Part shown: positions 1 through 5,021 of the stretch, in pieces
How the letters are laid out: each line of letters opens with the position of its first letter
Position numbering within the stretch: position 1 is the stretch's first letter
Source: Kiritimatiellia bacterium
GTDB taxonomy: Bacteria; Verrucomicrobiota; Kiritimatiellia; RFP12; DVOR01
Assembly (NCBI GenBank): GCA_017646485.1
Contig: JAGCML010000184.1
Coordinates: forward strand, 1-5,021
Direction of reading: 5' to 3'
DNA length: 5,021 bases
Made by a program: the position numbers and the translations under genes
The notes under the pieces: model-generated
The model's database searches: none
The model's input: the letters and a program-made list of their open reading frames with translations, nothing else
What the model was told of the DNA's origin: nothing

Positions 1-2
1 AA

Positions 3-59
3 AAACTTGCGCAGCAAGGTTTTCCATTGCGCCGAGTTGCTCGACGGAACAAGAGATAG
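3..59 (+). other. Possible 3' tail of an upstream gene (uncertain)
   Basis: Reading from base 3 gives an open frame ending in a TAG at 57-59, with the tail KLAQQGFPLRRVARRNKR. A basic tail like this is plausible for an RNA- or DNA-binding protein. However, the other two plus frames are also open from base 1 (stops at 71-73 and 127-129), so the reading frame cannot be decided here. A weak hairpin at 2-23 (AAAACTTGC / GCAAGGTTTT, one bulged base) lies inside this stretch. I do not recognise a family. Upstream sequence would settle whether any gene ends here. Confidence 0.2.
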
Positions 60-80
60 CGTCCTTGCGCTAAAAACCAT

Positions 81-115
81 CCGCAGTACCACATGCAGTC
101 CTGCGGCGCAGCCGC
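81..115. repeat. Overlapping small inverted repeats left of the element
   Basis: CCGCAG at 81-86 pairs perfectly with CTGCGG at 101-106. Alternatively GCGGC at 103-107 pairs with GCCGC at 111-115 around a three-base loop. The two pairings share bases 103-106 and so exclude each other. The second hairpin ends exactly where the 116-359 inverted-repeat element begins. It could be a flanking part of the same element or an independent hairpin. There is no T-run after it, so it is not a convincing intrinsic terminator. Confidence 0.4.
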
Positions 116-359
116 TCATTCATCATTAAATCAAAGCCCTGAAAGGGCGACAGTTTACAGACGGGGGTAAGCGAAGCGTAGCCCCCGGTAAATGGGTAAT
201 AATAAAATTCCCCCTCCCATGGGAGGGGGCAGGGGGTGGGCATTTGTGATCGCACCATCATCTACAGTTGCCGCAAAGGATTGCGGGGCGAGCCGAGCTC
301 GCGCGGTACAGGCTGTCGCCTGCCTAATGAACCGGGGGCTTTAGTTTAATGATGAATGA
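116..359. repeat. 244-bp structured element with 24-bp terminal inverted repeats
   Basis: The left end (116-139) and right end (336-359) are inverted copies matching at 22 of 24 positions. The outer 15 bases are perfect: TCATTCATCATTAAA at 116-130 against TTTAATGATGAATGA at 345-359. The inner AAAGCCC (133-139) matches GGGCTTT (336-342). Between the ends lie six small inverted repeats: 136-148 (GCCCT-GAA-AGGGC), 162-187 (GGGGG/CCCCC with an irregular inner part), 210-229 (perfect palindrome), 271-286 (CCGCAA/TTGCGG), 288-302 (GCGAGC/GCTCGC) and 309-322 (CAGGC/GCCTG). No transposase or believable ORF is inside. The layout resembles a MITE, a composite REP/BIME-like interspersed repeat, or a structured RNA; I favour a non-coding interspersed repeat. 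I see no obvious target-site duplication. Copy number in the genome is unknown from this window. Confidence 0.65.
210..240 (+). repeat. Perfect C/G palindrome overlapping a G-quadruplex motif
   Basis: Bases 210-229 are a perfect 20-base palindrome: CCCCCTCCC, a central AT, then GGGAGGGGG. Its right half runs on into further G-tracts. Bases 221-240 therefore read G3-A-G5-CA-G5-T-G3, which fits the canonical intramolecular G-quadruplex pattern with one- and two-base loops. The cruciform/hairpin and the quadruplex use the same G-tracts, so only one can form at a time. From memory, similar C-rich/G-rich palindromes recur in intergenic repeats of several bacterial genomes. That recollection is unverified here. 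Confidence 0.7.
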
Positions 360-374
360 CGAATGACGAATGAT
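354..374 (+). repeat. Three tandem heptamers (GAATGAC, GAATGAC, GAATGAT)
   Basis: Two identical GAATGAC units at 354-360 and 361-367 are followed by GAATGAT at 368-374, then GATTTTTT. The first unit overlaps the last six bases of the right terminal inverted repeat, so the array looks like local duplication of the element's end. The left end has no matching array. The unit number could vary between strains by slippage. No coding frame uses it. Confidence 0.75.
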
Positions 375-547
375 GATTTTTTGACTAGCACGTTGTGCTC
401 TGCCGCCTTTATCTTCTGCGCGCTGTGAGCGAGGGTGTATTTGCGGGTTTTTTGCTGCACTACGGTTGAAACCTTTAATGAAGCCTGCTTAATTTTAATT
501 TAGGCGTGTGTTTTTCCTAGTTTGAAACGGAAGCATTGAAATGGGTG
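375..547. other. AT-rich intergenic stretch with no gene
   Basis: I find no credible ORF in this stretch. It contains a T6 run at 377-382, a small perfect hairpin at 387-399 (AGCAC-GTT-GTGCT), a four-base-pair hairpin at 421-431 and a second T6 run at 448-453. Neither hairpin is placed directly before a T-run, so I do not call a terminator. The A/T-rich block at 489-502 (TTAATTTTAATTTA) lies about 50-60 bases upstream of the predicted -10. It could help RNA polymerase as an UP-like element, but it is farther away than usual. Confidence 0.5.
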
Positions 548-556
548 TGTTATACT
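548..556 (+). promoter_or_regulatory. Extended -10 promoter for the three-gene operon
   Basis: TGT-TATACT matches an extended -10 element (TGn followed by a TATAAT-like hexamer, five of six bases). No good -35 is found at 16-18 bases upstream. TTGAAA occurs at 522-527, but the 23-base spacer is too long. Extended -10 promoters often tolerate a missing -35. Transcription would start near 563, giving a leader of about 20 bases before the ATG at 583. This assumes a housekeeping sigma factor of the usual bacterial specificity. Confidence 0.5.
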
Positions 557-571
557 TTAGAAGTTGAAAAC

Positions 572-576
572 AGGAG
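572..576 (+). promoter_or_regulatory. Ribosome binding site for the transglutaminase-like gene
   Basis: AGGAG lies six bases before the ATG at 583. It is a strong Shine-Dalgarno match at good spacing and fixes that start. It also shows that this organism uses classical Shine-Dalgarno initiation. Confidence 0.85.
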
Positions 577-582
577 TGAATC

Positions 583-1518
583 ATGTTGAAATGCGTTTTA
601 ATCGTGTTGTGTTTATTGTGTAGTCTTCCACGGATTGTAACGGCTAATTCAGTTTCTGATTTAGCTCATCGACATACTATGCAATTAACCCAAGACTTTT
701 CTGCGGGGAATCGTTGGGAGAAGATTACGGCAGAGGATTTGAAAGAGTCGGTGTTGCCATTGACTTCTTTGGGCGAAGATGAGGTGGATTGGTTGCCCGT
801 CTTGCGTCCGTTAGCGGAAGAGTTTGCTGCGTCAGCGAAGACGCCACTTGAGGCGGCGATGTTGATTAATCGTCACTTATGGAAACGCATTCATGTGATT
901 TACTCCACGAAGCGTGAGAAGGCAAACCAAGACCCCTTGCATTCGATGCGGTTAGGCTTGGCTTCGTGTTCAGGTCTTTCCATTTTATTGGTGGATGCGT
1001 GCCGAAGCATTGGTATTCCAGCGCGTGTTGTGGGGTGTATGTGGAAGTTGAAGCCAGGCAATCACTCGTGGGTAGAGGTGAAAAGCGAGGGGAAGTGGTA
1101 TCCTTTGGGGGCGTTTGAAGATGTGCCTCCGACTGAACTTTGGTTCTTAGCGGATGCGGCCGCGGCCGATGCTGCAGACCCTCGTTTTGCAATCTATGCT
1201 ACGCGTGCGACAGATGATCAGGTGCGTTTCTTTGGTTGGGATGTGCCAGCAGAGAATGTGACGCATCACTACGTGCAGACGCCCAACCGTGAACAAGGGT
1301 GCCGCGTCTTTTATGCAATCGAACAAGCCGGTGAACGCGTTGCCTTACCCTTTACGGTGAATGGAAAGACCTATACTTCTCCAGGGCCTTTGCAAGATAT
1401 GAATGACTACGCTGAGATTCTTCTGCCGGCGCAGGGGCCCTTTGAATTACAGTTAAAGGGTCAAGTCTATCGTTATGAGGGGAAAAACAATCAGATTATC
1501 GTAGAGCAATTGCCATGA
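583..1518 (+). CDS. Secreted transglutaminase-like domain protein
   Basis: This is a 311-residue protein with an N-terminal signal peptide: a hydrophobic stretch at about residues 4-16 and a likely signal peptidase cut after VTA (residue 21). It is therefore probably exported across the inner membrane. The transglutaminase-like core spans about residues 85-180. It carries the nucleophile region LASCSGLS (Cys129), the GIPAR motif (144-148), NHSWVEV with His161, and WYPLGAFED, where the third catalytic position would be Glu179 or Asp180. The GA-x-E arrangement and the following AADPRFAIYATRA segment are typical of a bacterial subfamily I know from PVC-type and Bacteroidota genomes. Members may be cysteine proteases/amidases or cross-linking enzymes; the substrate is unknown. 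The C-terminal ~100 residues look like a beta-rich accessory domain. The stop overlaps the next gene by ATGA, so the two are translationally coupled. The family call is firm; the enzymatic activity is not. Confidence 0.85.
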   Translation: MLKCVLIVLCLLCSLPRIVTANSVSDLAHRHTMQLTQDFSAGNRWEKITAEDLKESVLPLTSLGEDEVDWLPVLRPLAEEFAASAKTPLEAAMLINRHLWKRIHVIYSTKREKANQDPLHSMRLGLASCSGLSILLVDACRSIGIPARVVGCMWKLKPGNHSWVEVKSEGKWYPLGAFEDVPPTELWFLADAAAADAADPRFAIYATRATDDQVRFFGWDVPAENVTHHYVQTPNREQGCRVFYAIEQAGERVALPFTVNGKTYTSPGPLQDMNDYAEILLPAQGPFELQLKGQVYRYEGKNNQIIVEQLP

Positions 1519-2882
1519 GTGCGACAGAGAAATCAAAGTTTGAATTTACACCGTGGAATGCGACGAAGTTCTTTTTCCCGCTTTGCATTCAGGCGGCGAG
1601 CCAAGCGTTTACCTATCCATTAGTGGGCGTCGTGGTGGCACACGGTGTAGGAGGCGCATCGGAGTATTCGGCATTTGCCCAGGGACTCATGATTATGTTT
1701 TTCTTGGGGACGATTGGTTATGGCCTCTTGACGACAGGGATGGTCTACGCAAAGGACAAGGTAGGCTACTTACGCTTTAAGCGCGTGAATATGATCATTC
1801 TCTTGATTGAAATCGCATTACAGGTGCTTTTGGCGCTTCCTGGGATTGCGCCGCTTTTATTTGGCAAACTTTTGGGCTTGCAAGGTGCCCAACTCGAAGT
1901 GGCGCGGTGGTCTATGCTTTGTGCAATTCCTGCGCAAATCGGCTTTATGTTGCGCAATGTGCCTCAGGTGGTCTTGTACAATGAACACGAGACAGCAATG
2001 GCGAATGCGGCCACGATTCTACGCATTGTGATTACGGCAATTGCCGCGCCAATCTTTTATTGGGCTGGTCTGGTGGGTTGGCAATGGGGATGTGTATGTT
2101 TGAGCTTCCCTGTGTTAATCGAGGCTGCGATGATGAAGTGGTTGGCGCGCAACTACGTTCGTCGCTTGCCCCGCCGTCCCACGACAGAGAAGTGCGCCAG
2201 CACTGCCACCATCTTCTTGTTTAATATCCCGCTTTCGATGGGCGGACTCTTCTTAATGTTCGCCATCTTTATGTTGAATGCGATTATCAATCGTGTTCCG
2301 CAAGGGCCAGAGATGTTGGCGATTCACTTAGTGGCGGTGGGCTTAATCAATCCGCTTTCTTACGGCGCCTTACGCAATCAGGCCGTGGCTATTGGTTTTC
2401 CGCAACGTGATGTGCGCGACTTCCGCACCTTGTACTTTGCCGTTCTTAGCGGGCTTTGCCTCTCGCTATTCCTTTTGATTGTGCAGATTCCTTGGATTGC
2501 AGAGTGGTATTTTGGCCAGGTGCAAAACTTAGCGGAATGGCAAGTCCCCTTGGCGCGCAATGCGCTCTTAATTGCAATGCTCTTTCCTGTTATGCAAGCT
2601 TTGCGTGGACATGCAGAGGGGTTGGCCGCTTATCGGAAACGCCCCAATGCGGTTTTGGCAGGTCAAGCGGTCTTCTTTGGTGTCTTAGTGGCAACGCTTT
2701 TCATCTTAGATTGCTTTGAGGTGCCAGGTTATTTGATGGGGATTTGCTCTTTGTGTGCGGCATCGGCCTCAGCATTTGTTACAATTCGTATCGGTTTAGC
2801 GTTGGCTCGCTTGGAGGAAACGGCTGATTTTCCAGGCGCAGAACGGATGACAGAATCGCGTTCTTCGGAACGACGCGTTTAA
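1515..2882 (+). CDS. MOP-superfamily 12-TM membrane transporter, ANK-like
   Basis: This 455-residue protein is very hydrophobic, with about twelve predicted membrane helices. By eye they lie near 19-43, 52-77, 92-116, 133-155, 164-187, 188-210, 231-257, 267-295, 304-327, 345-363, 379-399 and 404-430. A basic loop around 211-227 splits it into two six-helix halves, the usual layout of MATE/flippase (MOP) exporters. Two segments resemble the ANK (progressive ankylosis) branch by memory alignment: YSAFAQGLMIMFFLGTIGYG near residue 51, and FPVMQALRGHAEGLAAYRKR near residue 357. ANKH in animals exports small anions or nucleotides, but the bacterial substrate is unknown. The last ~25 residues are polar and probably cytoplasmic. 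The ATG overlaps the previous stop (ATGA) and has only a weak AGAG (1503-1506) before it, so translation probably depends on coupling. It could also be a polysaccharide or lipid flippase relative. Confidence 0.7.
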   Translation: MSATEKSKFEFTPWNATKFFFPLCIQAASQAFTYPLVGVVVAHGVGGASEYSAFAQGLMIMFFLGTIGYGLLTTGMVYAKDKVGYLRFKRVNMIILLIEIALQVLLALPGIAPLLFGKLLGLQGAQLEVARWSMLCAIPAQIGFMLRNVPQVVLYNEHETAMANAATILRIVITAIAAPIFYWAGLVGWQWGCVCLSFPVLIEAAMMKWLARNYVRRLPRRPTTEKCASTATIFLFNIPLSMGGLFLMFAIFMLNAIINRVPQGPEMLAIHLVAVGLINPLSYGALRNQAVAIGFPQRDVRDFRTLYFAVLSGLCLSLFLLIVQIPWIAEWYFGQVQNLAEWQVPLARNALLIAMLFPVMQALRGHAEGLAAYRKRPNAVLAGQAVFFGVLVATLFILDCFEVPGYLMGICSLCAASASAFVTIRIGLALARLEETADFPGAERMTESRSSERRV

Positions 2883-2887
2883 TTTTT

Positions 2888-2891
2888 GGAG
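2888..2891 (+). promoter_or_regulatory. Ribosome binding site deciding the U32 gene start
   Basis: GGAG lies seven bases before the ATG at 2899 but only four bases before an in-frame TTG at 2896. The spacing favours ATG, which gives a 413-residue protein beginning MTLPELLAPAG. That is the usual start of U32 proteins, whose first conserved block is PELLAPAG. Confidence 0.75.
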
Positions 2892-2898
2892 CATTTTG

Positions 2899-4140
2899 AT
2901 GACATTACCAGAACTTCTTGCCCCCGCGGGTGACCGTGCCTGTTTCGCTGCTGCATTGGAAAATGGTGCAGATGCAGTGTACATTGGGATTGGTCGCTTT
3001 AACATGCGTCGCAGTCAAGATGGTTGCTTACATTTTAATCAGATTCCGGGCATGGTAAAGGCGGCTCATGAAAAGGGCGCTAAACTCTATGTGACCTTGA
3101 ATACGATTGTTTACCAAGAAGAGCTTGCCGAATTGGATCGGACGATTGCGCTCTTAAAAGAGGCAGCAGTTGATGCGGTTATCGCCTGCGATTGGGCGGT
3201 GATTCGTCGTGCTAAGGCCGCTGGGATTCCCGTTCATATCTCCACGCAGATGTCTGCTTCAAATGCAGTGGCGGTGAAGTTTCTGGCAGAACAGGGGGCC
3301 GAACGTGTGGTCTTAGCGCGTGAGTGTTCTTTAGAAGATATCGCCATGATTGCCAAGGAGAGTGGTGTACCGATTGAGGTCTTTGGACATGGTGCGCAGT
3401 GCGTGGCCACCAGCGGACGGTGTTTCCTTTCTCAGATGGCCTATGGTTGCTCGTCTTCGCGTGGACAATGTCTGCAACCCTGCCGTCGTCGTTATCACAT
3501 CCGTGAGGTCTCTGATGGCGTAGAGGCTGGTGCAAATGCTGAATTTGAAGTGGGGACCAACTTCATCCTTTCGGCGAAGGATTTGTGTACGCTGGGCATG
3601 TTGCCAGAACTCATTCAAGCTGGTGTGGCGTCTTTGAAGATTGAGGGCCGCGCACGTAATCCTGAGTATGTGGCGAATGTCGTCCGTGCGTACCGAAAGG
3701 CATTGGATGCGATTGCAAGTGGCACCTATGATGAAGCCTGTCTGGCGGAATGTATGCGATTAGTGGAGGCGGTCTATCATCGTCCCTTCGCAGAGGGCTT
3801 GCTGCGTGGCCGTCCGGGACAGGATCAATTTACCGATTCGGATGCCAACTTCGCCACCGAGAAGAAGCTCTACTTAGGCGTTGTACGCAATTATTACGCG
3901 CGTCATCAGGTGGCAGAGGTGTTGGTTCACGAGGGTGTCTTAACGCCGAATCTGCGGATTGCCATTCACGGACCCAAAACAGGGGTGCTTGATTTCACGG
4001 TCGACACCTTGCGGCACGATGATATCTGTCCCACCGAAGTGCATCGCGGGGAGTGGGCTACCTTTGTGGTGCCTGAACGCGTTCGTCCTGGGGATAAGGT
4101 TTACTTTGTTGTGCCGGCGACCCCGAAGGCCTTGCGTTAA
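2899..4140 (+). CDS. U32 family protein, TrhP-like tRNA hydroxylation enzyme
   Basis: This 413-residue protein opens with the U32 signature PELLAPAG (4-11) and an ENGADAVYIG block (21-30), consistent with a TIM-barrel-type core. The family motif reads EVFGHGAQC...GRCFLS (160-178), then RGQCLQPCRRRY. Cys168, Cys175, Cys191 and Cys195 match the cluster-binding cysteines known in U32 RNA hydroxylases; Cys184 is an extra one. SLKIEGRARNPEYVANVVRAYRKALD (245-270) is characteristic of the TrhP/YegQ branch. The C-terminal part from about 325 resembles the small beta domain of U32 proteins (YLGVVRNYY, VLVHEGVLTPNLRIAIHGP). TrhP makes 5-hydroxyuridine at tRNA position 34 using prephenate, whereas the relative RlhA acts on 23S rRNA. 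Older annotations say collagenase-like protease, which is doubtful. It starts 16 bases after the transporter stop, so it is probably in the same transcript. Which RNA is the substrate is inferred. Confidence 0.88.
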   Translation: MTLPELLAPAGDRACFAAALENGADAVYIGIGRFNMRRSQDGCLHFNQIPGMVKAAHEKGAKLYVTLNTIVYQEELAELDRTIALLKEAAVDAVIACDWAVIRRAKAAGIPVHISTQMSASNAVAVKFLAEQGAERVVLARECSLEDIAMIAKESGVPIEVFGHGAQCVATSGRCFLSQMAYGCSSSRGQCLQPCRRRYHIREVSDGVEAGANAEFEVGTNFILSAKDLCTLGMLPELIQAGVASLKIEGRARNPEYVANVVRAYRKALDAIASGTYDEACLAECMRLVEAVYHRPFAEGLLRGRPGQDQFTDSDANFATEKKLYLGVVRNYYARHQVAEVLVHEGVLTPNLRIAIHGPKTGVLDFTVDTLRHDDICPTEVHRGEWATFVVPERVRPGDKVYFVVPATPKALR

Positions 4141-4142
4141 CT

Positions 4143-5021
4143 TCACTGTTCAGCAATAATGAGTGTGTCACCCTCCAAGGCTGTGGGGGTGACTGTGATG
4201 CGTTTGCCGCGTTCAAAGGTGGCGGGCAACTGACAGAGGAAGCGTTCTGCGGACCAACCGAAGCGTTTGCCCTTGCGGAGTTGTTCGGGGATGACCTCCA
4301 AGGGCTTGCCGATTGCGCGTTGGAGTTGGTGCAAACGTTGTGCTTCGGCGGTATCGCGGAGGAGCTTGGCGCGGCGGAGGATTTCCGTTTGGGGGACTTG
4401 ATTGGGGTAGGTGGCCGCAGGTGTGCCTTCGCGTTTGGAGTAGGGGAAGACGTGTGCACCTGTAAAGGGATAGGCCGAAATGAAGTCTGCGGTGGTCTGA
4501 TTCGCCTCTGTCGTCTCACCCGGATGCCCCGCAATCCAGTCTGCGCCAAGCCCACATCCAGGCAATTCCGAACAGACCGTATCAAGCAAGGTGCGCAAGT
4601 CGGCCTGGGTGTAACGTCGTTTCATGAGCTGAAGCACCTCGTCATCTGCCGACTGCATGGGGAAGTGGAGAAAGGGACAGATACGTCCACCGCTCTGTGC
4701 AATGAGTCGAATGAGGGCGCGGTCGTCTAAAATGCAGGGTTCTAATGAGCCGATACGAAAGCGTCCTTCGCCTTTCACATCAATGAGTCGACGCAATAAC
4801 TTCGTAAAATCGCACCCCGTCTCAGGATCGTGGTAAAGCGCTAAGTGGCATCCCGTGAGGACAATCTCTTCATACCCGTGCGCAAAGAGGGCTTCTGCCT
4901 GTTGAAGAATGCGGTCGGCGGGTTCTGAAACAGGCGCACCACGCAGGTGTGGCACGATGCAGTAGGCGCAAAAGTGGTCACACCCGTCTTGAATAATGAG
5001 TGAAGCACGCGTACGTGATGG
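4143..5021 (-). CDS. mtaB: tRNA t6A37 methylthiotransferase MtaB (5' end off window)
   Basis: The frame is open to the window edge, so only the last 292 residues are seen; about 140, including the N-terminal methylthiotransferase domain with its own cluster cysteines, lie beyond. The fragment begins PSRTRASLIIQDGCDHFCAYC. The radical-SAM CxxxCxxC is at fragment residues 14, 18 and 21 (codons at 4980-4982, 4968-4970, 4959-4961). It is followed by IVPHLRG, LTGCHLALY, IGSLEP (90-95), LHFPMQS (118-124), MKRRYT, GHPGET (165-170) and FPYSKREGTPA (192-202). SLEP, RRYT and FPYSxRxGTPA separate MtaB from MiaB and RimO. The last ~55 residues fit a TRAM RNA-binding domain. The enzyme inserts a methylthio group into t6A37 of ANN-decoding tRNAs, using SAM and two iron-sulfur clusters. 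GHPGET in place of the common GFPGET is a mild variant. The stop is TGA at 4143-4145, two bases from the convergent U32 gene. Confidence 0.92.
   Translation of the reverse strand, partial: PSRTRASLIIQDGCDHFCAYCIVPHLRGAPVSEPADRILQQAEALFAHGYEEIVLTGCHLALYHDPETGCDFTKLLRRLIDVKGEGRFRIGSLEPCILDDRALIRLIAQSGGRICPFLHFPMQSADDEVLQLMKRRYTQADLRTLLDTVCSELPGCGLGADWIAGHPGETTEANQTTADFISAYPFTGAHVFPYSKREGTPAATYPNQVPQTEILRRAKLLRDTAEAQRLHQLQRAIGKPLEVIPEQLRKGKRFGWSAERFLCQLPATFERGKRITVTPTALEGDTLIIAEQ

Noticed and set aside
2..23. A-rich/T-rich hairpin considered as a bidirectional terminator
   Set aside because: The G+C stem is only about five pairs with a bulge and the T-run is four bases, so it is too weak to call without knowing the upstream gene.
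70..261. Minus-strand 63-codon ORF across the repeat element
   Set aside because: It runs through the left terminal repeat, the C/G palindrome and the hairpins. Its sequence is dictated by these repeats, there is no clear ribosome site, and the peptide resembles no domain. Such ORFs are typical artefacts of interspersed repeats.
354..382. Tandem repeats considered as a CRISPR-like array
   Set aside because: The units are seven bases with no spacers and no cas genes are nearby; it is a simple tandem repeat.
1157..1168. Perfect 12-base palindrome CGGCCGCGGCCG
   Set aside because: It encodes part of an Ala/Asp-rich stretch (ADAAAADAAD) in the transglutaminase-like protein and is explained by GCG/GCC codon runs.
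866..1192. Minus-strand 108-codon ORF opposite the transglutaminase-like gene
   Set aside because: The plus-strand frame has clear family motifs in the same interval. The antisense product has no recognisable domain and an unnatural His/Pro/Ser/Thr-rich composition.
3212..3618. Overlapping minus-strand ORFs opposite the U32 gene
   Set aside because: They are shadows of a strongly conserved coding frame and have no motifs or ribosome sites.
4167..4193. Hairpin GTCACCC/GGGTGAC just after the U32 stop, considered as a terminator
   Set aside because: The stem is at least seven base pairs, but no T-run follows on either strand. It lies in the coding sequence of the mtaB C-terminus (TPTALEGD region).
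4058..4585. 175-codon minus-strand ORF spanning the end of the U32 gene and mtaB
   Set aside because: It crosses two well-supported genes in a different frame and has a Ser/Pro/Asn-rich shadow composition.
4281..4730. 149-codon plus-strand ORF opposite mtaB
   Set aside because: The minus frame carries continuous MtaB motifs through this interval; the plus ORF is an antisense shadow with no recognisable domain.

Overview
This window looks like bacterial chromosome of moderate G+C, with compact gene packing on the right and a repeat-rich intergenic region on the left. The genes start with ATG behind purine-rich Shine-Dalgarno sequences (AGGAG, GGAG). The secreted transglutaminase-like protein has a motif style (ASCSGLS, GIPAR, NHSWVEV, GAFE) that I associate mainly with Verrucomicrobiota/Planctomycetota-type (PVC) and related bacteria. 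The clear Shine-Dalgarno use makes Bacteroidota less likely. The phylum assignment is an inference from family resemblance with low confidence.

Positions 1-582 hold no convincing complete gene. The first ~60 bases may be the 3' tail of an upstream plus-strand gene. Positions 116-359 form a discrete element: its ends are a 24-base inverted repeat (22/24 matching, outer 15 perfect) and its interior is a chain of short hairpins. One of these is a perfect 20-base C/G palindrome that overlaps a canonical G-quadruplex motif. Three tandem GAATGAC-type heptamers follow at the right edge. Beyond that is an AT-rich stretch and an extended -10 promoter (548-556) just upstream of the first gene.

Positions 583-4140 are a probable three-gene plus-strand operon. 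Its genes are a secreted transglutaminase-like protein, a 12-TM MOP-superfamily membrane transporter with ANK-like features that overlaps the first gene by ATGA, and, after a 16-base gap, a U32-family (TrhP-like) protein with the family's iron-sulfur cysteines. The first two are translationally coupled and probably act together at the cell envelope. The U32 protein is probably an RNA-modification enzyme and may simply be co-transcribed.

Positions 4143-5021 carry the 3' two thirds of mtaB on the minus strand, a radical-SAM methylthiotransferase acting on t6A37 of tRNA. It is open at the right window edge. It converges on the U32 gene with only two bases between the stop codons, so two likely anticodon-loop modification genes lie tail to tail. 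I see no CRISPR array, tRNA, rRNA, phage gene or transposase. The most unusual object is the structured inverted-repeat element at 116-359.
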